Part shown: positions 28,800 to 40,645 of the stretch, piece by piece | How positions within the stretch are numbered: the first letter of the stretch is position 1 | How the letters are laid out: every line of letters starts with the position of its first letter | NCBI RefSeq assembly: GCF_005497185.1 | Contig: NZ_RJTN01000015.1 | Span: 56,393 to 120,392, forward strand | Source: Pectobacterium polonicum | GTDB taxonomy: Bacteria > Pseudomonadota > Gammaproteobacteria > Enterobacterales > Enterobacteriaceae | Reading direction: 5' to 3' | Length of the DNA: 64,000 bases | Made by a program: the position numbers and the translations under genes | Notes under the pieces: model-generated | The model's input: only the letters and a program-made list of their open reading frames with translations | Told to the model about the DNA's origin: nothing | Databases searched by the model: none

Positions 28800-29429
28800 A
28801 TGCTTTGGTCATTTATTGCTGTGCTTTTTTCTGGTTGGCTGTATGTGGACGCCAGCTATCGTGGCCCAACGTGGCAGCGTTGGTTATTCAAACCCGTCAC
28901 CATGCTATTGCTGCTGGCTCTGGCTTGGCAGACGCCGCTACTCGGCGTGCCGGGCTATCTGATCGTGCTGGGTTTACTGGCAACGCTGGTGGCAGATACC
29001 CTGCTGTTGCTGCCGACTCAGCGCCTGCTTTATGCCTTTGCGGCCTATTTCCTTTCCCATTTGCTGTACACCATCGGTTTTTTTACCGGGCAAGTCTCGT
29101 TCACGTTTTTCTGGCCGCTGGCATTGACGCTGATCGTGGTGGCCGCACTGCTTATCGCCATTATTTGGGGGCGATTGGACGCACAGCGCTGGCCCGCTTG
29201 CGCCTTTATCATCATGACGACGCTGATGGTCTGGATTGCCGGTGAACGTTATTTTGCGCTGGGGACAAACGCGAATTTCTCCCTGCTGACGGGCACCGTA
29301 CTGCTGTTTATCGCCCATGCGGCCTGGCTGATTCACCATTACCGTTTTCCATTCCGCGCCCATCAGGCGATTGTCGCGGCGGGCTATTTTGGCGGCCATT
29401 TCCTGATCGTTCGCTCTCTCTATTTCTGA
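28800..29429 (+). CDS. yhhN: YhhN family membrane protein (lysoplasmalogenase-like)
   Basis: 209 residues and about 8 membrane helices, typical of the YhhN/TMEM86 family, whose animal members hydrolyse lysoplasmalogen; the bacterial substrate is not known. The family blocks [10 protein letters not shown] and [15 protein letters not shown] are present. It lies upstream of zntA, as in E. coli. AAAAAGGACACGCT precedes the ATG. Confidence 0.85.
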   Translation: MLWSFIAVLFSGWLYVDASYRGPTWQRWLFKPVTMLLLLALAWQTPLLGVPGYLIVLGLLATLVADTLLLLPTQRLLYAFAAYFLSHLLYTIGFFTGQVSFTFFWPLALTLIVVAALLIAIIWGRLDAQRWPACAFIIMTTLMVWIAGERYFALGTNANFSLLTGTVLLFIAHAAWLIHHYRFPFRAHQAIVAAGYFGGHFLIVRSLYF

Positions 29430-29523
29430 CGTTCGCGGCGCTCACGAAAATCTGGCTAAGCATTAAGCGGCGGTGTAAAGTTCCTGATGAGAATGGCTAT
29501 CACTAATAACCCAGGAGGAAGAA

Positions 29524-31881
<2,358 letters not shown>

Positions 31882-31933
31882 TATTACCGTTAATGCTGGC
31901 TGTTGGTTGAAGGCTCGAGATACACAGAGCGAC

Positions 31934-31972
31934 CACGGGGCGAGGTCTCCCTACGGGAACCTCATCCCCGTG
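31934..31972. repeat. Bulged palindrome between zntA and tusA
   Basis: The outer arms CACGGGG (31934-31940) / CCCCGTG (31966-31972) and inner arms GAGGT (31942-31946) / ACCTC (31959-31963) form a long hairpin in the convergent spacer. It can terminate from both sides, and its shape also fits a dispersed REP-like element. No other copy was seen in this window. Confidence 0.5.
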
Positions 31973-32018
31973 TTTATCCTAATAACACACTTCAGCGTGC
32001 GGTATAACGCCCTGAATA

Positions 32019-32264
32019 TCAGTGGCCTTTGCGCAGCAGATAACGATAGGGAAGCTGTTCGGTTTCCTGCGCCAGCAGCTCATGCTCCATATAGACGCAA
32101 AAACCCGGAATATCGCGGGTGGTAGCCGGATCGTCGGCAATAACCAGCAGCGTTTGCCCGGTTTCCATCTGGCGCACCGTCTTACGCACCATCATCACAG
32201 GCTCAGGGCAACGCAGCCCCTGTGCATCAAGGGTTTTATCCGGGTTGGTAAAGGGATCGGTCAT
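32019..32264 (-). CDS. tusA: Sulfur carrier protein TusA
   Basis: 81 residues from ATG 32264 ([20 protein letters not shown]); the active cysteine is C19 in the LRCPEPVMM motif. It accepts persulfide from IscS and passes sulfur to TusBCD for 2-thiouridine in tRNA. An upstream start at 32288 would add eight residues absent from E. coli TusA. Convergent with zntA. Confidence 0.96.
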   Translation of the reverse strand: MTDPFTNPDKTLDAQGLRCPEPVMMVRKTVRQMETGQTLLVIADDPATTRDIPGFCVYMEHELLAQETEQLPYRYLLRKGH

Positions 32265-32480
32265 CAACGTTCTCAGTGCTGGAATCAAAAAACCGCCTTA
32301 GTTTACGCTGAGGATTTCCCGACGCAAGCGACGACAACGTTTGCGCAGAAAACAACCATACTTTCCTGGCAAAACACATTGCATTAGCAAAGCAATTGCG
32401 TATTATGCCGCCGCGTTGCAGCATAAATCTGCACGTTATCCCTTGGGTTCCCTAACCCCAATAACCAAAAAGGTCACATT

Positions 32481-33158
32481 ATGTATCGTTTTACCCCCCA
32501 GCAGCGGCTTACGGCGCTGATCTGGCTATCGTTGTTCCATATCCTGATCATTACGTCGAGTAATTATCTGGTTCAGCTCCCGGTATTGATTTTCGGTTTT
32601 CATACCACCTGGGGCGCCTTTACCTTTCCGTTTATTTTTCTGGCCACTGACCTGACGGTTCGGGTTTTCGGTGCACCGCTGGCGCGTCGTATCATTCTGA
32701 CCGTCATGGTGCCTGCGTTAGCAATCTCCTATCTGGTTTCGTCACTGTTTTATCAGGGATCGTGGCAGTCATTCGAGGCGCTGAGTCAGGTGAATATCGT
32801 CGTGGCACGTATCGCCTGCGCCAGCTTCATGGCCTATGTTCTCGGTCAAATTCTGGATGTTCACGTCTTCAATCGACTGCGCCAGAAACGCGCATGGTGG
32901 GTAGCCCCCGCCGTTTCAACCGTGTTTGGTAACTTCAGCGACACGCTGGCCTTTTTCTTCATCGCGTTTTACCGCAGCACCGATGCCTTCATGGCGGCAA
33001 ACTGGGTCGAAATTGCGATGGTCGATTACGCCTTCAAACTGCTTATCAGTCTGGCCTTCTTCCTGCCGATGTACGGTGTCATGCTGAACATGGTGCTCAA
33101 ACGTCTGAGTGAACAAAAAGACTCGACGGACTACCATTCTGTCAGCAGCCACCATTAA
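32481..33158 (+). CDS. yhhQ: Queuosine-precursor (preQ0/preQ1) transporter YhhQ
   Basis: 225 residues, six or so membrane segments, VUT family. It has FPFIFLATDLTVRVFGAPLARRI and the C-terminal VDYAFKLLISLAFFLPMY. In E. coli YhhQ imports 7-deazaguanine precursors for tRNA queuosine. Its place between tusA and dcrB is as in E. coli. AAAAAGGTCAC precedes the ATG. Confidence 0.93.
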   Translation: MYRFTPQQRLTALIWLSLFHILIITSSNYLVQLPVLIFGFHTTWGAFTFPFIFLATDLTVRVFGAPLARRIILTVMVPALAISYLVSSLFYQGSWQSFEALSQVNIVVARIACASFMAYVLGQILDVHVFNRLRQKRAWWVAPAVSTVFGNFSDTLAFFFIAFYRSTDAFMAANWVEIAMVDYAFKLLISLAFFLPMYGVMLNMVLKRLSEQKDSTDYHSVSSHH

Positions 33159-33167
33159 TGCCAATCG

Positions 33168-33196
33168 GGCGGCCATTTACGCCGCCTTTTCCTTTT
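33168..33196 (+). terminator. Terminator after yhhQ
   Basis: GGCGGC (33168-33173) / GCCGCC (33181-33186), 7-nt loop, followed by TTTTCCTTTT. Confidence 0.75.
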
Positions 33197-33345
33197 AGGT
33201 CACTCATCGCTTTGTAAAAAAACGCAGGCAGCAACAACGGTTTGCAACAACAAAACGCTTGTTTTTGCTATCTGAATAGGGTGCCATACTGCTATTACCT
33301 ATTTAAAAACGATTATCTGTTTCAAAAACGAGAGAAAGGGAACCT

Positions 33346-33912
33346 ATGTCGAATGTAATCAAATACCTCGGTGTCGGCTTGCTTGTCGGCCTGCTTGCTG
33401 CCTGTGATGGCAAAACGGATGACGCCGCAAAAGCGGGCGCACAAGGTAAACCCACCGCAGAAGCCAGCGCGAGCCAGAACATTGAATTAATGGAGGGTAA
33501 AATTGCGTTTACTCTACCAGCCGATATGCGTGACCAAAGCGGTAAAGTCGGTACGCAAGCGAACAACATGCACGTTTATGCCAATGACAACGGGCAGAAA
33601 GCCGTGATCGTGATCCTCGGTGATAACACCACGGAAGAACTGACCGTGCTGGCGCAACGTCTGGAAGATCAGCAGCGCACGCGTGACGCCAACCTTCAGG
33701 TCGTCACTAACAAAACCATCGACGTTGACGGCAAGAAACTGCAACAGCTCGACAGCATTATCACCAGCAGCGGACAGCAGGCTTATTCCTCTGTGGTGCT
33801 AGGGAAAGTGGAAAACCAACTGCTGACCTTGCAGATCACGCTGCCAGCCAGCAATCAGCAACAGGCACAAAGCGAAGCGGAAGGCATCATCCACACGCTG
33901 AAGCTGAAATAA
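33346..33912 (+). CDS. dcrB: DcrB lipoprotein
   Basis: 188 residues with a lipoprotein signal peptide; lipobox LLAAC, lipidated C20. The mature part is an alpha/beta domain of the DcrB type ([27 protein letters not shown] region). In E. coli it is needed for phage C1 and C6 uptake and affects envelope lipid homeostasis. Preceded by GAAAGGGAAC. Confidence 0.92.
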   Translation: MSNVIKYLGVGLLVGLLAACDGKTDDAAKAGAQGKPTAEASASQNIELMEGKIAFTLPADMRDQSGKVGTQANNMHVYANDNGQKAVIVILGDNTTEELTVLAQRLEDQQRTRDANLQVVTNKTIDVDGKKLQQLDSIITSSGQQAYSSVVLGKVENQLLTLQITLPASNQQQAQSEAEGIIHTLKLK

Positions 33913-33932
33913 GCGACGTTATCGCCAAATAG

Positions 33933-33950
33933 CAGCCACTTCGGTGGCTG
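33933..33950. terminator. UUCG-capped hairpin between dcrB and yhhS
   Basis: CAGCCAC (33933-33939), TTCG tetraloop, GTGGCTG (33944-33950). Convergent genes on each side suggest a shared bidirectional terminator, though U tracts are short. Confidence 0.65.
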
Positions 33951-33952
33951 AT

Positions 33953-35149
33953 TTACCCGTTTACCGTGCGCTGGGTCAGCCGCCACGTCAGCGTCAAACC
34001 AGCCACTCCTAGCATTGCCGCCGCCAGATAAATAGAGGCGATGCCGGTGTAGCCCATCAGTACGCCCGCCACTGGCCCGACGATGCCCAGCGACAGATCG
34101 AGGAATATCGTATAGGTTGCCAACGCGCTGCCCTGATTCTGTGGTGATACCGCCTTGACGGCGACGACGCCTAATGCCGGGAATACCAGAGAGAAGCCCG
34201 CCCCCGCGAGGAATGCTCCGACTTCCGCCATGAGCGGTTGCACCGCGCCCCACACCAACAGCAAGCCTACAATTTCAACCACAAAACACGCCATCGCTAC
34301 GCGCAGCCCGCCAAACCGCTGAATACTGTTGGGGAAAACCAGCCGCGCCCCAACAAAAGCACAGCTGAAAATAGTCAGCGTCAGCGCCGCGCCATCCCAG
34401 TGACGATCGGCATAAAACAACGTGATGAAGGTGGCGATCACGCCAAAACCCGCAGAGGCGATCGCCAAAATAATGCCGTAAACCCAGACTTTCCCCAGCA
34501 CTTCGCGGAAGGGAATCTTTTTACCAGGCGCGACCTGCACGGCTGGACGCGGCAGCGCGAAGATAATCGCCACGGCTGCGATCAGGATAATGCATACGGA
34601 AAGCAGTTTTAGCCCACCAACATGATTGAGCCAGACGCCGAGCGGTGCGCCAATCGCCATTGCGCCGTAAGTCGCAATACCATTCCACGAAATCACGCGC
34701 CCGATATGCCGGGAACCCACGACGCCAACTCCCCAGAGCGTTGCACCTGTACCGGCAAAACTCTGCCCAGCACCCAGCACGACGCGCCCGAGGCATAATA
34801 GCAGCAGCGTGATGGCAGGAGAGCCGTCACTAAAAGCAGCGAGCAGGTAAAATACGCCACTCAGCATGACGCCGACCAATCCCCAAACGACGATTTTCTT
34901 CGGCCCTTTTTCATCAGCGCTACGGCCGGCATGAGGGCGGCTCACTAGCGTGGAGAAATATTGCAGGCTGATGACCAACCCGGCCCAGAATGCGCTATAG
35001 CCAAGGTGGTCATGCACATACCCCGGCAGCACCGCCAGCGGCAGACCAATATTCAAATAGCTGGCGAAGTTGAACGCCACAATCGAAACGATGCGTAAAT
35101 TGAGGCGCAAACCGCTCAGCGCCGGTTCGGATGGGGAAGGTGTTGGCAT
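33953..35149 (-). CDS. yhhS: MFS transporter YhhS
   Basis: 398 residues, 12 membrane segments, with the major facilitator loop SRPHAGRSADEKGPKK between TM2 and TM3. It is an arabinose/acid-sugar efflux-like drug:proton antiporter family member; the substrate is unknown. Position after dcrB matches E. coli yhhS. The stop lies a few bases from the dcrB-side hairpin. Confidence 0.92.
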   Translation of the reverse strand: MPTPSPSEPALSGLRLNLRIVSIVAFNFASYLNIGLPLAVLPGYVHDHLGYSAFWAGLVISLQYFSTLVSRPHAGRSADEKGPKKIVVWGLVGVMLSGVFYLLAAFSDGSPAITLLLLCLGRVVLGAGQSFAGTGATLWGVGVVGSRHIGRVISWNGIATYGAMAIGAPLGVWLNHVGGLKLLSVCIILIAAVAIIFALPRPAVQVAPGKKIPFREVLGKVWVYGIILAIASAGFGVIATFITLFYADRHWDGAALTLTIFSCAFVGARLVFPNSIQRFGGLRVAMACFVVEIVGLLLVWGAVQPLMAEVGAFLAGAGFSLVFPALGVVAVKAVSPQNQGSALATYTIFLDLSLGIVGPVAGVLMGYTGIASIYLAAAMLGVAGLTLTWRLTQRTVNG

Positions 35150-35266
35150 GGAAAATTCACTCGCTTAACGTCCGTGTATGACGTACGTTCAAAAAACATC
35201 GAAAAGTAACATTCTTATATTGTTGGTTATAATCAATCTTATAATCCCGAACACAGGAGAAACGCA

Positions 35267-36289
35267 ATGCCTGTACCGGCAGACCCGGATCGCAAACCAA
35301 CATCGTCAACCCCAGAAGGGGACACATCGCCACAGAAGCCGCTCTCGTTTCTGGGCAAGAGCAAACGTCTGGCCGCACGAATTCAGGCGATTCCCAGCGT
35401 GGCACATCTGATTCGCGCAGGCGAACGTTTCAACGATCGCATGGGCAACCAGTTTGGCGCGGCGATTACCTATTTTTCCTTTCTGTCGCTGATCCCCATT
35501 CTCATGGTGTCTTTTGCCGCCGTGGGTTTTGTGTTGGCCTCTAACCCCGACCTGCTGACCGGGCTGATTAACCGCATCGTTAACAGTATCAGCGATCCCA
35601 ATCTGGCTAATACGCTGAAAAGTACCGTCAACACCGCCGTGCAGCAGCGTACCACCGTCGGGCTTACCGGTTTGCTGATCGCACTCTATTCTGGCATCAG
35701 TTGGATGGGAAACCTGCGTGAAGCGATTCGCGCCCAGTCGCGCGACGTCTGGGAGCGGAACCCGAAAGATGAAGAGAAGATTTACTTTCAGTACACGCGG
35801 GACTTCCTGTCGCTGACCGGTTTGGTTATTGCGCTCATTATTACGCTTTTCCTGACTTCTGTTGCTGGCACCGCGCAAAACATGATCGTCACCGCGCTGG
35901 GGCTGGATGGCATCGAATGGCTACGTCCCGCGTTGACACTGATTGCGCTGTCAATCTCCATCTTCGCCAACTACCTGTTATTTCTATGGATATTTTTTGT
36001 TTTACCGCGCCACAAACCCAAGCGCAAAGCGCTCTTTCGCGGCACGCTGATTGCCGCAGTCGGTTTTGAAGCCATCAAATTTGCGATGACCGTCGCGCTG
36101 CCTAAACTGGCCAGTTCTCCTTCGGGAGCCGCGTTCGGTTCGGTCATTGGCCTGATGGCGTTCTTCTATTTCTTCGCGCGCCTAACGCTGTTTTGCGCCG
36201 CCTGGATCGCGACGGCGAACTACAAAGGCGACACCTCGTCAGATCAGAATGAACAGGAAAAAGAGAAAGCACCGCCCCCGCCTCGCTAA
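35267..36289 (+). CDS. yhjD: Inner-membrane protein YhjD (YihY/BrkB family)
   Basis: 340 residues. A hydrophilic N-terminal tail of about 60 residues is followed by about six membrane helices with the family core GNQFGAAITYFSFLSLIPILMV and SGISWMGNLREAIRAQ. The C-terminus is charged (KEKEKAPPPPR). In E. coli a yhjD mutation allows growth without Kdo on lipid A, suggesting an envelope-transport role; the substrate is not established. Start ATG follows ACAGGAGAAACGCA. Confidence 0.9.
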   Translation: MPVPADPDRKPTSSTPEGDTSPQKPLSFLGKSKRLAARIQAIPSVAHLIRAGERFNDRMGNQFGAAITYFSFLSLIPILMVSFAAVGFVLASNPDLLTGLINRIVNSISDPNLANTLKSTVNTAVQQRTTVGLTGLLIALYSGISWMGNLREAIRAQSRDVWERNPKDEEKIYFQYTRDFLSLTGLVIALIITLFLTSVAGTAQNMIVTALGLDGIEWLRPALTLIALSISIFANYLLFLWIFFVLPRHKPKRKALFRGTLIAAVGFEAIKFAMTVALPKLASSPSGAAFGSVIGLMAFFYFFARLTLFCAAWIATANYKGDTSSDQNEQEKEKAPPPPR

Positions 36290-36330
36290 AAACAGCGGGA
36301 AAGCGCTGGTTTTCCGATCTGCGTCATGAA

Positions 36331-36350
36331 AAAATAAAACATCGTTTCAA
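36331..36350 (+). promoter_or_regulatory. Probable KdgR-binding box upstream of kdgK
   Basis: TAAAAC (36335-36340), ATC, GTTTCA (36344-36349), flanked by A-rich sequence, closely matching the KdgR palindrome of pectinolytic enterics (GAAAC-N3-GTTTC core). KdgR represses pectin-degradation genes until 2-keto-3-deoxygluconate is present, and kdgK is a classical target. Confidence 0.72.
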
Positions 36351-36359
36351 GGCTATTGA

Positions 36360-36387
36360 CTCAGTCTCACGTAATGTTGAGACTGAG
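36360..36387. repeat. Perfect 10-bp palindrome in the kdgK upstream region
   Basis: CTCAGTCTCA (36360-36369) / TGAGACTGAG (36378-36387) with an 8-nt spacer, lying between the KdgR box and kdgK. No T run follows, so it is either the yhjD terminator, a leader stem, or an operator of another regulator. Confidence 0.6.
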
Positions 36388-36456
36388 GTTAATTTCGCGT
36401 TTTTTATACCCGAATAATTCGCGTCCCAGGGTACCTTTTCAAACAGGCCAAAAGTG

Positions 36457-37389
36457 ATGACAACTACTAACATTGCCGTAATCGGCGAATGCATGATCGA
36501 ACTGTCGCAGAAGGGCACGGATCTTAACCGTGGATTTGGCGGCGATACGCTGAACACTGCCGTTTACATTGCCCGTCAGGTAAACGCTGAAAAGCTGGGC
36601 GTGCATTACGTGACCGCACTCGGCACCGATAGCTTCAGTACAGAAATGGTTGCCGCCTGGCAAAACGAAGGGGTGAAAACCGACCTGATCCAGCGACTGG
36701 ATAACAAACTGCCCGGTTTATATTTCATTGAAACCGACGATAGCGGCGAGCGCACATTCTACTATTGGCGCAACGATGCTGCGGCACGCTACTGGCTGGA
36801 CAGCCCAGAAGCAGAAAAAATTGGTCAGGCGCTGGCTCAATTTGACTATCTCTACCTGAGCGGTATCAGTCTGGCGATTCTGAATGCCGAAAGCCGTCAG
36901 CGTCTGCTCGCCCTGCTGCGCGCCTGCCGCGCCAACGGCGGTAAAGTGATTTTTGATAACAACTACCGCCCACGCTTGTGGCAGAGCAAGGAAGAAACGC
37001 AACAGGCCTACACCGACATCCTGTCCTGTACGGATATTGCCTTCCTGACGCTGGATGACGAAGACATGCTGTGGGGTACGAAGCCGCTGGAAGCGGTGCT
37101 GGAACGGACGCACGGTTTGGGCGTTAGCGAAGTGGTCATTAAACGCGGTGCCGATTCCTGCATCGTGTCAGAGCGCGGGCAAGAACTGGTTGATGTTCCC
37201 GCGATCAAATTGCCAAAAGAGAAAGTGGTTGATACCACCGCAGCAGGCGACTCCTTCAGCGCGGGCTATCTATCAGTACGCCTGAACGGCGGCAGCACGC
37301 AGGCAGCGGCAGAGCGCGGCCACCTGACAGCCAGCACAGTCATTCAATACCGTGGCGCGATCATCCCGCTTGACGCGATGCCTGCGTAA
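36457..37389 (+). CDS. kdgK: 2-dehydro-3-deoxygluconokinase (KDG kinase)
   Basis: 310 residues, PfkB/ribokinase family. N-terminal IAVIGECMIELSQKG and GGDTLNTAVYIARQV; the catalytic base is D265 in DTTAAGDSFSAGY. It phosphorylates 2-keto-3-deoxygluconate, the common product of pectin and galacturonate breakdown, for aldol cleavage by KdgA. The ATG at 36457 is preferred over the GTG at 36454. Upstream KdgR-like box and downstream bidirectional terminator. Confidence 0.96.
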   Translation: MTTTNIAVIGECMIELSQKGTDLNRGFGGDTLNTAVYIARQVNAEKLGVHYVTALGTDSFSTEMVAAWQNEGVKTDLIQRLDNKLPGLYFIETDDSGERTFYYWRNDAAARYWLDSPEAEKIGQALAQFDYLYLSGISLAILNAESRQRLLALLRACRANGGKVIFDNNYRPRLWQSKEETQQAYTDILSCTDIAFLTLDDEDMLWGTKPLEAVLERTHGLGVSEVVIKRGADSCIVSERGQELVDVPAIKLPKEKVVDTTAAGDSFSAGYLSVRLNGGSTQAAAERGHLTASTVIQYRGAIIPLDAMPA

Positions 37390-37413
37390 ACATGACATAG
37401 TGTGATAATAAGC

Positions 37414-37437
37414 AAAAGGCCGCGACTGCGGCCTTTT
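37414..37437. terminator. Bidirectional terminator between kdgK and yhjJ
   Basis: AAAAGGCCGC (37414-37423), GACT loop, GCGGCCTTTT (37428-37437): perfect 10-bp stem with A and T runs, serving the two convergent genes. Confidence 0.85.
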
Positions 37438-37456
37438 CTATTTATTGATTACGGGT

Positions 37457-38959
37457 TTACTGCGCGGCGGGAACCTTGTCCTGTAATTTAGCCTCTTCAG
37501 ACGCTGCCGCAGACGCGCTGGCAACCGGTTCGACGGCTGGCGTCATAATCTGGTCGTAGGTTTCCTGCAACGCCTTCATATTCGCTTCAGGTTCACCCGG
37601 CTGCTGGATCAACATCATCGTCGTATCTTGTACCAGCTGCTGGTGCAGTTCCTGATTCAGGATATCAAGCGTTAAGGCGGACAGATAAGTCTGACGCAGT
37701 TTCTGATACTGCTCGGGAGCAATATCCACCACGCCATTCTGCTGGGATCGCAAGCGCTGATCCATCAGGATGTCCGTGCTGGTACGCGCATAGGTGGCAA
37801 ACAGCTTGTTCAGCTCGTCCGTCTTACGCGCGATCAATGCGTCAAACTCTGGTTGTGTCAGCCCTTTTTCACGCAGTGTAGCCAGCTCGCGTGCCATAAA
37901 CGTCACACCCGGCTCGACGCTCTCACTATTCGGGACATCCATATGAATTGCACACTGAGAACGGGTATAAAACACGTTGCAGTCGAAACGGAGATTGTTG
38001 CCCTTCTGCGGGCTCTTCTCCAACGCCTGTTGTAGATGCCAGAACATCGCTTCCCGCGTCATGTCACCCAGCCAGTAGCGAACCAGCGCCTGAGATTCAC
38101 GAATCGGGTGCCACGGCGCATCCCACATCAGCGACAGCGTATCCTGCTGGGCATTGTTATTCATCAGGCTGATCGCCTGTGGCGGCAGCGGGCTTAATGT
38201 CGGCAGTGGCGCTGGCGTTTCGCGTTTGCCTTCCAACGGGGAGAAGGCTTTACCGATCTGCTCGAGCACGTTGCGGTTATCCACATGGCCAACGATGTAG
38301 AGCGTCATCGCATCTGGCGTATACCAGGTTTTATAAAATTGCTGAAGTTGCTCGCCATTCAGAGGCGGTTTGACGTCTTGAGCAGGATCATGCGCCAATA
38401 GGGGTGAGCCTTTCAGGCGATAGCGCCAGCTCGGGTCCTGCGGGTTAATCGGAAAGGTGGTCACCTGATCGGGAACCTTCAGCGCAGCCTGTAGCCTTTT
38501 CTCGTCGAACGTCATCTGCCCTGCGCTTTCCGCCAGCCACGTCAACGCTTCTTTCAGCAGTTCAGGGCGATTATTCGGCAGGCTCAGGTTATACGACGTG
38601 AAATCGTACGAGACAATAACTGGAGGCAGGACGCGTGAGCTATTAGCGTCTCGCATCCACATGGAAGGCCGCTGGGCGGCGGACAGCTTATCGCCCGGCG
38701 CTAAGGCCAGACGGGGAAGAAAATGGGCAAAACCTACCTGCTGGGCATTTTCCAGCAGCGATCCAGCATTAACAACCAGACGCAGCTCAACCCGATCGCC
38801 GGGGCGCTGTGGCGTGGTCAATAACTGCCAGGTAAAACCATTGTCCAGTTTACCCTGCTGCCAGGCAGGATCGGGCTGTAGTGCTTCAGCCTGCACGCTG
38901 CTGCTGACCATGGCCAGCAACACACCACCAACGAAAAGCGCCTTTTTGGTGCCCTGCAT
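37457..38959 (-). CDS. yhjJ: YhjJ, M16 peptidase-like periplasmic protein lacking the zinc motif
   Basis: 500 residues with a signal peptide (MQGTKKALFVGGVLLAMVSS, cleavage near SVQA-E). M16-type repeats: the first domain has the usual DNGFTWQLLTTPQRPGDRVELRLVVNAGS entrance, and a second half begins near KWYTPDAMTLYIVGHVD. The zinc site HxxEH is replaced by HFLPR at 79-83, so proteolysis by this chain is unlikely. E. coli YhjJ lacks the site too. It may act as a chaperone-like or scaffold member. The C-terminal tail is Ala-rich. Confidence 0.9.
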   Translation of the reverse strand: MQGTKKALFVGGVLLAMVSSSVQAEALQPDPAWQQGKLDNGFTWQLLTTPQRPGDRVELRLVVNAGSLLENAQQVGFAHFLPRLALAPGDKLSAAQRPSMWMRDANSSRVLPPVIVSYDFTSYNLSLPNNRPELLKEALTWLAESAGQMTFDEKRLQAALKVPDQVTTFPINPQDPSWRYRLKGSPLLAHDPAQDVKPPLNGEQLQQFYKTWYTPDAMTLYIVGHVDNRNVLEQIGKAFSPLEGKRETPAPLPTLSPLPPQAISLMNNNAQQDTLSLMWDAPWHPIRESQALVRYWLGDMTREAMFWHLQQALEKSPQKGNNLRFDCNVFYTRSQCAIHMDVPNSESVEPGVTFMARELATLREKGLTQPEFDALIARKTDELNKLFATYARTSTDILMDQRLRSQQNGVVDIAPEQYQKLRQTYLSALTLDILNQELHQQLVQDTTMMLIQQPGEPEANMKALQETYDQIMTPAVEPVASASAAASEEAKLQDKVPAAQ

Positions 38960-39352
38960 GTGAACCCCTACTTATAGCTATCCAACATAATAATGTGGTT
39001 ATTGTTGATCATTATGGTGGCCTTGCGTCTGCCACCGCACACTCTCGTGGATATATCACGGAAAAAAATTGAAGACGCGAAGTGTACCATTCCCTTGGAC
39101 AGCGCGCTTTTGTCTATGTCACTTCAGGAGGAGAAATAATCTGCAAAAAAGATAAAAATAGTCATATTTAACAATATTTTTACGTTTTGGGACGTGCAAA
39201 AAATGAGGGGAAACCGTTGGGTTGGGGCGGCTTATTTACACACAAACAATTTACAGACAAAAAAATTCCCCACGGTGCAGAACACCGTAGGGAATTGATT
39301 TAGAAAACTATGCTCATGAGAACGATGCTTAAATTACAACTGCATGCTGGAA
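38960..39352. other. yhjJ promoter and dctA terminator spacer
   Basis: 393 bp. It carries the dctA terminator (39257-39296) and the yhjJ promoter on the minus strand, within AT-rich DNA that includes ATAATG/CATTAT half-sites near 38990-39016. No ORF was found. Confidence 0.5.
39257..39296 (-). terminator. Rho-independent terminator of dctA
   Basis: 14-bp stem with one G-U pair (39264-39277 with 39283-39296), 5-nt loop, followed on the minus strand by a run of T. Confidence 0.88.
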
Positions 39353-40645
39353 TTACGACTGTGCCGTTGGCGTGGCAGCGTTATCGCCCTTATTGTTACC
39401 GGACAGCTCAGCGTCTAGTTTCTTCTCATCCAGCTCGCGGCAGTATTTTGCTACCACGATAGTCGCAACACCGTTACCAATCAGGTTGGTCAACGCACGG
39501 GCTTCTGACATGAAGCGGTCAATACCCAGAATCAACGCCAGACCAGCAACAGGCAGATGGCCTACGGCAGACAGCGTTGCTGCCAGCACGATAAATCCAC
39601 TTCCCGTCACGCCTGCTGCGCCTTTAGAGGACAGCAGCAACACCACCAGCAGCGTAATCTGATGCCAGATATCCATGTGGCTGTTGGTTGCCTGAGCGAT
39701 AAACACGGCCGCCATTGTCAGATAGATCGAGGTGCCATCCAGGTTGAATGAATAGCCGGTAGGAATAACCAAACCGACGACAGATTTCTTACAACCGACC
39801 TTCTCCATCTTCTCCAGCATACGTGGCAGCACGGATTCAGAAGAGGACGTCCCCAGTACGATCAGCAGTTCTTCACGGATGTAGCGAATAAATTTGAAGA
39901 TACTGAAGCCCGTCGCTTTCGCAATGCTGCCCAACACCAGGAATACAAACAGAACACAGGTGATGTAGAAGCAGAGGATCAGTTGCCCCAACTGCACCAG
40001 CGTACCAACGCCATATTTACCGATGGTGAAGGCCATGGCACCGAACGCACCCAGAGGAGCCAATTTCATGATCATGTTAATGACGCCGAAAATGACCTTG
40101 GAGAAGCTGTCGATCACATCAAAAATGACCTTGCCCTTTGGCCCCAGGCGGTGCAGCGCAAAGCCAAACATCACAGCAAACAGCAGAACCTGTAAAATAT
40201 TACCGCTGGCAAACGCCCCGACCACACTCGCCGGGATCACATCCATCAGGAATGGAATCAGACCCTGTTGCGAAGCCTGTTGGGTATAGACCGCCACCGC
40301 AGATGCATCAAGCGTACTCGGATCGATATTCATTCCCACGCCTGGTTGCACCACGTTGACCACGACCAGACCGATAATCAGCGCAATCGTACTCACAATT
40401 TCAAAATACAGCAGAGCGGCCGCACCAGTACGACCGACCGACTTCATACTTTCCATGCCTGCGATACCGGTTACGACCGTACAGAAGATAACCGGCGCAA
40501 TAATCATTTTAATTAATTTAACAAACCCATCGCCCAGCGGCTTCATTTGCTCACCAAGCTGGGGGTAGAAATGCCCCAACAGTATCCCTATCGTAATGGC
40601 GGCAAGAACCTGAAAATAAAGACTTTTAAAAATTGATGTTTTCAT
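39353..40645 (-). CDS. dctA: C4-dicarboxylate/proton symporter DctA
   Basis: 430 residues, DAACS family. Signatures include the serine-rich [12 protein letters not shown] hairpin and [16 protein letters not shown]. It imports succinate, fumarate, malate and aspartate under aerobic conditions. The C-terminal tail ([15 protein letters not shown]) is hydrophilic, as in E. coli. The order yhjJ-dctA-yhjK is conserved. Confidence 0.96.
   Translation of the reverse strand: MKTSIFKSLYFQVLAAITIGILLGHFYPQLGEQMKPLGDGFVKLIKMIIAPVIFCTVVTGIAGMESMKSVGRTGAAALLYFEIVSTIALIIGLVVVNVVQPGVGMNIDPSTLDASAVAVYTQQASQQGLIPFLMDVIPASVVGAFASGNILQVLLFAVMFGFALHRLGPKGKVIFDVIDSFSKVIFGVINMIMKLAPLGAFGAMAFTIGKYGVGTLVQLGQLILCFYITCVLFVFLVLGSIAKATGFSIFKFIRYIREELLIVLGTSSSESVLPRMLEKMEKVGCKKSVVGLVIPTGYSFNLDGTSIYLTMAAVFIAQATNSHMDIWHQITLLVVLLLSSKGAAGVTGSGFIVLAATLSAVGHLPVAGLALILGIDRFMSEARALTNLIGNGVATIVVAKYCRELDEKKLDAELSGNNKGDNAATPTAQS

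Noticed and set aside
29486..29512. Possible Fur or Zur box upstream of zntA
   Set aside because: GATGAGAATGGCTATCA matches the Fur consensus at only about half the positions, and the Zur consensus does not fit.
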